Assembly: GCF_000003815.2 (NCBI RefSeq)
Contig: NC_049992.1
Location: forward strand, 16,865,751 to 16,929,750
Direction: 5' to 3'
Length of the DNA stretch: 64,000 nt
Source of the DNA: Branchiostoma floridae
Lineage: Eukaryota; Chordata; Leptocardii; Amphioxiformes; Branchiostomatidae
The notes below the pieces were generated by a model. It had not been told where the DNA came from. It searched no databases and was given only the letters and a program-made list of their open reading frames with translations. Shown in pieces: positions 49,601 through 58,600 of this stretch. The first letter of the stretch is position 1; every line of letters starts with the position of its first letter. The translations under genes and the position numbers were made by a program.

Positions 49601-52600
49601 GTATGTCTGGTGGTAGACTGTTCCAGAGTTGGGGCTGTGCGTATGTCTGGTGGTAGACTGTTCCAGAGTTGGGGCTGTGTGTATGTCTGGTGGTAGACTG
49701 TTCCAGAGTTGGGGCTGTGTGTATGTCTGGTGGTAGACTGTTCCAGAGTTGGGGCTGTGCGTATGTCTGGTGGTAGACTGTTCCAGAGTTGGGGCTGTGT
49801 GTATGTCTGGTGGTAGACTGTTCCAGAGTTGGGGCTGTGTGTATGTCTGGTGGTAGACTGTTCCAGAGTTGGGGCTGTGCGTATGTCTGGTGGTAGACTG
49901 TTCCAGATGTTCGGTCCCTGGTAGGCTGTGGCTCTTCTGAAAGGTCTCTTGCTGGGGTTTTGGGACAACCAGTTGATTGCTTGTGCTTTGTCTGGTTATT
50001 TTTGTGCTTTGATGTCAGTAGACAAAAGTCATGCACATGTAGGGTAAGAGTTTGTAGTTTAATGATTTGTAGATGAGTACAGCATTGTAGTATTGATTGA
50101 CATGGTACATTGTGATAGTGACAATGAGTCGATCTTGTCTCAAGCAATAACGATTCTGACTTGCGTCAAGTCTTATTACAGCAAATTAGCTTAATGCAAT
50201 TATTACAAAATGCCAGAGTGGGAAAATAAAAACTCTGCAGTCAATAATTCTTCACTCTTAAGTGAGTTGAGCTTGTCTCCAGTAATGATGTTTTTTTTTG
50301 TGTGGGAGGAAAAGATGTATTTTCAGCCTCATTACTGAAACCTTGAGGTGACCACAAAGGCTCTTACAAAATGCAAAATGAGTGGGGAAAAAAAACAATT
50401 CTTGGACCAATAAGTTCTCACTTTTAATGATCAAGTCTTGAGGATGACGTTTCGGACTCGAGAATGACGTTACATTTTCTTCCAAAAACTTTCAAGACTT
50501 CTTACGAGGTGAAGGCTGAGAAGGAAACAGAAACTACTCTTAGGTAAGCTAATCCTCACTTTCAGTCCACCGGCCGCGTCTCGACCATGATGTTTCTGAC
50601 ACATGTAGAAGACATGCCATTGCAGTCTAAATCCTGTATCCTTTGACCTTCAAGCAACCCTTAGACCTCCTCGTTCGTTCAAACCCTTGTAGTGACAACT
50701 GGCCCATTGGTTAGTTTCCTTGCTATTTCAGTTGCAGGGACCTCAAAAGATGGGCACAGAACCAATCGAGATACCCTTCCTTGGGTTGAACTCAGGTATC
50801 CCAGTTACCAACTAATAAGAACCATGTGCTCAACTGTGAGGCTGCTACCAGTTGAGCTACAAGGACATCCCTTGGCAAATTTTAAAAAAAGGGCAGAACA
50901 AACTCACCTTTTCTATCTGAATGTCTAAAGCCTCGTCGTCTACTACTGGTGCAGTATTGCTTGTAGGGACTGTGGTTCCTGCCACCGAACTGACAGGATT
51001 CTCCGTCACACTCACCATCACCTGGGAAACACAAAACCTGCTGAGCCCAGAAATGGACAAACTATGCTGTACTAGATAACAAGACTCGTTATTCATAACC
51101 AAGACACTGTAAATACATTTAAGTTCGTGGGGATTTAATTTCGCGGCAGCGGGAAAAGGGACTTTTCGCGGTGGATTTAAGTTCGCGGTAACACCATAGA
51201 CTGCAGTCTAACATCATAATAGAAAAATGTTCGCGGTGGTTTTAATTTTGCGGTGAAGCGGTCACCGCGAAAACCGCTAACATTAATCCACCGCGAACAT
51301 TTCTGCATTTACAGTATATGTAGCCTGGGAACCAAATGGATAGTAGTTCACTCTGATGTTTATTATACACTATATACAGTCACTTCTCGCTGCAACTTCT
51401 ATTATCCGCTTCTATACTGCTCCATCTGGGAAGCTTGACATCTCTAGTGTCTGGAATCGTCCAGAGGGTGCTAAATGGTCGCTACACATGAGCGAATAAG
51501 GGCTCAAGCACTCGCTCGAACAGGCGTTTTAACACCTGAAACGCCCTCCGTCCGCTCGTGGGAGGCCTGCTGTCATCGAACGAGTGCTCTATAACCCATT
51601 CCTTAATTCGACCACCAAAAGGTTTGAATGTGCAGGTCTCCAGACCAATAGCAGAAGCGAACATAGGCGCAAACTACTATCTGGATGGTACCCAGGCTAA
51701 GATCATGAAATATCACAGGGGGCCTATTTAAGAGAACATCTTACAAAGACGGTCTCTACCACTGTCATATAAGTACAAATGCAATGAAGTATTTGGCAAC
51801 TTGCTCTGTTAAAACCTTCTACCGTTCTTCAAGCATTAATGTTTAGGTAACAGTTTTTTGTATCATCAGAAAAGCTAGGCAGGCAGAAAACATTTATACA
51901 ATCTTCTACTGCAAACATCTGCTTAGAGATCATTCTATGAGAAAATGTTGTGAAATGAAAACTTCTACTGGGGGTAGTTCCTGTGTAGCTGTATGCCTTT
52001 CTATTTTATATGTCCTGTATTCTATATGTTGTTACTCAAATGTTATTGTACTGTATGACATTTTCGTGTGAGGGAGGGCAACTTGTAAAGGTTGTTTGGA
52101 CCTGTTTTGCCCTCCCCATCACTTTGTGATGAATGCAAATAAACAAATAAATACTGACCTGTGAGTTAGCTGCCTGAGATGAAGGGGGATTAGAAGTCAT
52201 TGCACTTTCCTGAGTCCTGGGGGGTGGCTGAGAAGGGGGTCTGGGGGAGGGTTGGGAGGGGGGACGGGGGGATTGGCTATTTACAACAGGAGGGGCGGAC
52301 ATGGGGACCTCGCGAGGAGGGGGAGAGGGCTCCTTGGAGGGCATGGGGATGGGTTCTGGAATTGGCTTGCTCTCTGGAGGTGGCTGCCTGCTGGGCACTG
52401 AGGACGCTTTCTGGGGCTTCGGATCTTCTGGTGGACAAATTGTTCATGTCAAACACTTTCAGAAAAAAAAATCTTCCATAAAAAGAGAACAAACAAGCAC
52501 TTGTATACTGTAATTATTGAAATATTGTGGCTCTTCTGATTCAGAATTATGAAACCAGTGATTTCAAAAACTTTCAGAATCAGGAAATCTTTCACCCCAA

Positions 52601-55600
52601 AAAGCAAGCATTTGTATATATTTAAGTCTTATTTCAATATTAGTTTAATAAAAATTTAATGACTAAAGTTTGATATTAGTTTAATAAAAGTTAAATGATT
52701 TTCAAAATAACCTCTCCCAAATCATCAAAAAAACAAAGGTTGGTTCAACAATGCCCATTGCAAACTTTAGAAATCTACAATATAGTTAAATGTCCCTCTA
52801 ATACATTGTGTAGACTTGATCCTGATTGTTTAGCCCAGTGAACATACATTTAGTTGGTTCTACTCTCAGTAAGAGGATGAGTGAGTGACTGTCATCACAA
52901 TTAACACTTCAACCAATAATAGAATGGCAATTGGTGGTTGGACCAATGAGAGAGCTGCATGTTCATGAAAACAATATTTGCATTTTGATGCTTTTATTGT
53001 GCATTTTGTGTTTTTTCACGGGTGGGAAGGGCTATGGAATCAGTCCATTGTTTGGGCTACAAGTCAAGTCTCTAAAATCTCACCTGGTCTGGATGTTTCC
53101 GTAGGTTTTCTACCACTGTCTTCCACTTCCTCATCTTCCTCTTGTGGTGGCTCTTTTGAGTGATCTACAGACTGAAGAAAACATTGCATTTTATCATCTC
53201 AACCTTCATAACGTAAATGCATCTAAGTTTTTTAATTAAATTAAAGTTGCCTGTACATCAATAACTTGGGGGTGGCGCCCATCTCCATTTCTGTAGCCCT
53301 TGGGCCACACATGTGCAAGTCACTACAGCAGGGGGCTAGTCTGCTGGTAGTGATGTGTGTTTAACTTCCATACTCTTCCTCATTAGTGCTGAGTGCTAAG
53401 CAGAGAAAGCAGCATGTACCATTTTTAAAGTCTTTGGTATGACTCGGCCGGGGATCGAACTCACGACCTACCGAATGCAAGGCGAACACTCTACCCACTC
53501 GGCCATTGCACCGGTCATTGCATCTAAGTTTGCTGGACTTAATTTCACAGTAGGGAGAAAATTAAGTGCTTTGAGTTGTTTTCATATCACCATAGCACTA
53601 TAGTCACATAATATCTACATAGCAATGGAAACCTACTAACGACTCGGTAAGGGTGCTACAGATGGACACAACAGTCGCATTCGGCGGTGCTGGTGCGCGC
53701 AACTGATACTGATCTAATCATATGTACCCTTTGGATATGAAGTACTGCTTAATAGATACGTATCCAATGTTCAAAGATCACTTGCTGTCCTGTCTTACGT
53801 ATATGTGGCTTGTACTTACTGTTTAAAACTGGTGTGTTTAGGGGTGGATACAGGTAGAGAAAATTCAGGTACAGGTACAGTCCAGACCTGAACCTTTTTT
53901 TGGACCAGTCCAACAAGAAAAAAACGTTTTTTTTACTGGTGCATTGTACAGGTACCCACCCATAGGTGTGTTACGAAATTGGTGTGATACCTTAAAGCAG
54001 TTGAGTAGTTAAGCCAAAGAAACATGACAAGACATACTAATTACCTCTTGGTTTTCCTCATCCTGTTTGGCAGCAGCTTCCTCTTCAGCCTCTTCTTCTA
54101 TTGGTTCTGGCTCCTTCTCTCCCTTCTATAAAGCAATAAAGATTAAACCTTATTATCATATCCAGTCTGTGTGAACCAATCACAAACCTCCATTCACTTT
54201 GGTTAAACAGCCATTACATCATGAGTATGGGTTAATGAAGGGGAAAGTTGCACATTGATTTGCCAATAATGATGGGATTTCAACTTCTGACCAATAGCAG
54301 GTCAGTTTACAGACAAGGAAAACCTGGCAAGTTATCTACAAACCTTCATAAACTGCTTCACTCACTCATTGCTTTATTCGGTGGTAATATGACACTGGCT
54401 AGCCTTTAGGTCACAACCATTATACTCTTAATTGAAGGAACTTATCTCAGAATTTAGCTATAGGGTATGTTGGCAAAAGTCACCAAGCACAAAGTCATAC
54501 TGAAATGAGAATACACAAATTACCTTAAGGGAAACAAAAGCCCCGGACGAATCAAACGTTCCCACACCGTCTGATTCAATACTGTCATCCATGCACCAAT
54601 CAGGAAGGTCCTCTTTGTCGTCTGCCCAGTCCCCGCTGTGCGAGCGCTGGCGGCCCCCGCTGAAGTGCCGCTCGCGCCCTGACCGGAAATCGAAGTCGAA
54701 GTGCCGTTCTCTCTCCCCGCGCCCGTTGAAGTCTCGCCAACCGGCGCTTCTTGGTCCACCTATGAAATCACCAGGAGGCTTAGCTACCGATTGAATAATA
54801 TCATAAGCATATTATTATTACAAATTGGGTTCTATATTCAAGGATCTAACTAGCTTTCCCTGCAAATCTACAGCGGGGTGGTACTGTAAGTCTGTAGAAG
54901 TGAAACACACTGAAACAAATCTGATAAATATAACCAGACCTCGCAAATCAGAGTATGTGGAGAAGGACAACCACAAGCCAACCGTTCACATTTACGACAC
55001 ATCTTCAGAAAAGACGCTGAAGCCGCATGTTCCCCATTTAGGAACTTTATGCGAACCGACACACAACAAACATGTTTGGCCGTGTGGCTTCCTCAGTGTT
55101 ATGGGCTTGAATCGACCTCACAAATCAATCAAACCTGTAAAAGCGACCAGCACTACATAAGACCCACCAGGCCAATGCTAACACTTTTGGAGATACCTTA
55201 GATAATTTTGACGCAAGCATGAAGAACCTTGTCCATTGTGACCACATAGTATACACATAGATTTTATCAGTCCCCTGAGTGGTCTTTAGTTTTGGTTGTA
55301 CCTACCAGGGCTCATCTGTTTCCATCTTTCCGATCCTCGATGTCCCGCCGATCGCCAACCGCCCTCTTCATCCTCGTCCTCACGCTCTCGCTCGAGAGCG
55401 CGGTCGCGATCTCTGGCCCGCCAGTTGTCACTATTTGATCCTCTACTGAATTCGAACTTCCGCGGCGAGGGCGGACCCCCCTCCTCAAATGACCGACCTA
55501 CTGTGGAAAACATGTCAAGCTCTGCATCAGAGGGAGGAGGGCGAACGGACAAGAGGAAAGGAAGGTAAACAAACAAACAAACAAACAAAAGTTTTAGGGG

Positions 55601-58600
55601 TGACATTTCCATGTACATGAACCATTAGAAAAAATAAAACATGAATTGCTTACTAAAAGGGCTTAGGCAACAGTAAGAAAATGTTAGGAATGACATCAGC
55701 GTGCACATTGATTTTAGCCTGATTTCTGGGGAAAAAAATAATAATGAATTCCTTTCTCATTAGATTTGGGATTTGTAAAGGATGTCATCCATAAAATTTC
55801 TTGCTGTGGCCTTATGATCAAAAAACAAGAGGGGTTGAAAAGAATAAAATCAATCGTATGAAGCTCAATGGCATACTAGTCTTGAAATTACATCGTAACA
55901 GTTGGATACACAGCATGCCATAAATAATATTTTAAACAAATTTGACATTGGTCAAAAATCCCATTAATCTGTATACTTAGGCATGGTTAAAAAATGATCA
56001 AGAATGTGTCTGTGTCATTTTTCAAAAGAACTCACCCATAGGAGGTCTCTTGTCAAATCTTCTGTCCCCACCCCTGAAATGGAGATTGTCAACATCAGAT
56101 CTGATGTTGGGAAGAAACAGAAGGAGGGGATTACACCAGAAACATACAGCCACCAAGCACAAGTCACTACATGCTTATGCTAACAGTATCTACTAGGGGT
56201 GGGTACCGATACAGAAAATTTTAGGTACGGGTATGGTTCGGGTCCAGAGGATCAGGTCCAGGTCTGGACCTGAACCTAATTGTTTGTAAATGTGAAAACT
56301 TGCGAATGAATCAAAACTCATGACAACGATCCATTTCACGATGAAGAAATCTGTTTTATGGAGTATCCTGTGAACAACACTAACTGCCTCTGTTAACTGA
56401 CCATATAAACTTGGTAAAATTTATCAACTCTTCTCTACTTCGCTCTTGTTATTTTCTTGAACTGGTAACCCACAAAACACGTGAACACCTGCCGCCGTAG
56501 GTCAGTAAATCTGTTCATTTTCTAATCGGTCCAACTTCCAGTCCACTGATTTTTTTCAGGTCCAGTTTTTCTAGACCGATCCAATACAAAAAAAAACAGT
56601 TTTGTACCGGTACCCACCTCTATTATCTACCCAAGCTATCCATATTTCAGGATTAGGCCAGAATAAGAGTTCTTATATGTGGTAATGACTTACATGAATA
56701 ATAATAGCCAGGCTTTGAAGTTTTTTGACAGACAAATGAGAACTTTTCCAAAGTGCAAATGCTATTTTTATAACTTAATGAAAGCAGAATATATTCTCCA
56801 TCTCATGTTGTTATGGAAGCCAAATGCAATTGGAGCAAGATAACATTTTGCCTAGACAAGTCCATTAATTCAATATAGCCAGCAGGCAGCAAGTGTAGTA
56901 TGCTGAAGGGTGGTTACACTAGAGGTTCACCAGTACGGACACAGACACTGGTACACAGCAACCCCCATACGTACCCTTCATCCCAGCTCTGACTGCGGCT
57001 ATAACTAGGACGAATGAATCCCCCCGGTCCATCGTCGTCACCAACACGATAAAAGCCTCCCTCCCCGCGACCTCGCCCTGCGGAAAAATGTAGCCAAAAA
57101 CGAATTCCCCAGGGAATGGATGCGTGGAATATTTAGAATTCCTGGCGAATCAATCGCAGTACTATACCAACGGCTCCGTCCCTGAGGCCTCGCCAAAAAA
57201 ACACAGAAATCATGACGTTTGTCCGCCCTCTCCTTTCTTAAAAGAGCTAGGGGAATTTCCCAGGTACAATGAACCTGTAAATATTAGATATGGCATCTGT
57301 CTTCTATGTCATGACCAGTGGAAGAAAAACTCTTCAGTGAGATAAACTGGTTTCAGATCACAGACCTTAACTTTGGTATTTATGAGAAAAGAAATGCATA
57401 AGGATCGTGCAAATCTCATAAGGTTCGTGTGAATCACATAGTGATTCGTGCGAATTTCATAATATTCGTGCGTTTTTGTATAGTGATTCGTGCGAATTTC
57501 ATAATATTCGTGCGTTTTTGCATAGTGATTCGTGTGTATCACATAATATTCGTACGAATTTCATAGGGTTCGTGCAAATGCTTAGGCACCCCTGTAGATG
57601 AAAAGAAGCATCCTGACCTCGCCCGCGAGTTCCCCCGCCCCGCACCCCTCTGGACGCTCCTCCCCCTCTGCCCATCAGCCGAAGGACGGCCGTGCTGTTC
57701 ACTGATATCGAGGCATTGCGCTGGAGAGACAAGCACAACAAACACTGTGTGAACAGCATCAGGGTTGGACAAGTCCACTAGCCCTATTGTCTCGGGCAAA
57801 TGAAAATGCCTATCGGGCAAGTACACGTTAACCTCAATTGCCCGATTGGGCAAGTTAGATTCTTTTCATTGAGTGAGATTTTCATATACTTGCTGCATTT
57901 CATAGTCATGGTATCAAGCATTGGTCAACACAGAAAAATATAGCCAATAACAAGAATTCCATTGATGAAAGTGAAAATACATAGAAAATGTCATAATGAT
58001 TTAAATTTCGGGCAAGTGAAAAGTTGGTCGGGCAAGTAAATCTTTTATGAACTTGCCCGATAGGACAAGTGAATTTTAGAAAACTTGTCCAACCCTGAGT
58101 ATCACTTTCTCTTACATTAACATGTACTTGCAAGATGAGTATGAAAGTTTTGGTACAGTTAACATAGTACAGAACTAAAACTTTGACCTAATACAAAAAT
58201 ATGGCACAGAAAATTCTCAATTGTTGTCCTGTTCTTTCATATTAGACTGAAAGTTTTCTACAGAACTGTGCAGCATTTTCCAAGAGCTATCTTATTTTTG
58301 TCTTTTTTTACAAAGTCTCAAACAATACAGCAACACTGGTTGCAACGTTAATTGTAATCTTTATTGCAAACTCATGCCCGAAGGCTAATTGCAAACAGCG
58401 AGGTATACATAAAAGTATACTCAACAAGGAAAGAACATGATATTTATAGATGAACGACAAAGATCTATTCTACATCTACTTCTACTTAAGTTAATTATTT
58501 CTTAGAATGTAGACCTTATGTCTCATGTGTACCACAGGAAATCTGAGACATCCTCACCTGTTCTTCCTCTGTAAGAGGGATCAATGCGAGTGGAAGGAGT

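Noticed and set aside
49012-50147. Frames of 318 and 351 codons on the minus strand
   Set aside because: They are by-products of the 40-bp satellite, which has no stop in any minus-strand frame. The repeated peptide is a frame-rotated LINE fragment.
52200-52513. Gly-rich plus-strand frames of 70-93 codons
   Set aside because: Antisense shadow of the Pro-rich GIGYF exon 10.
53270-53517. Possible tRNA gene on the minus strand
   Set aside because: Boxes A and B are present but the cloverleaf does not close and a conserved SINE body follows. A second diverged copy exists at 7,060-7,315.
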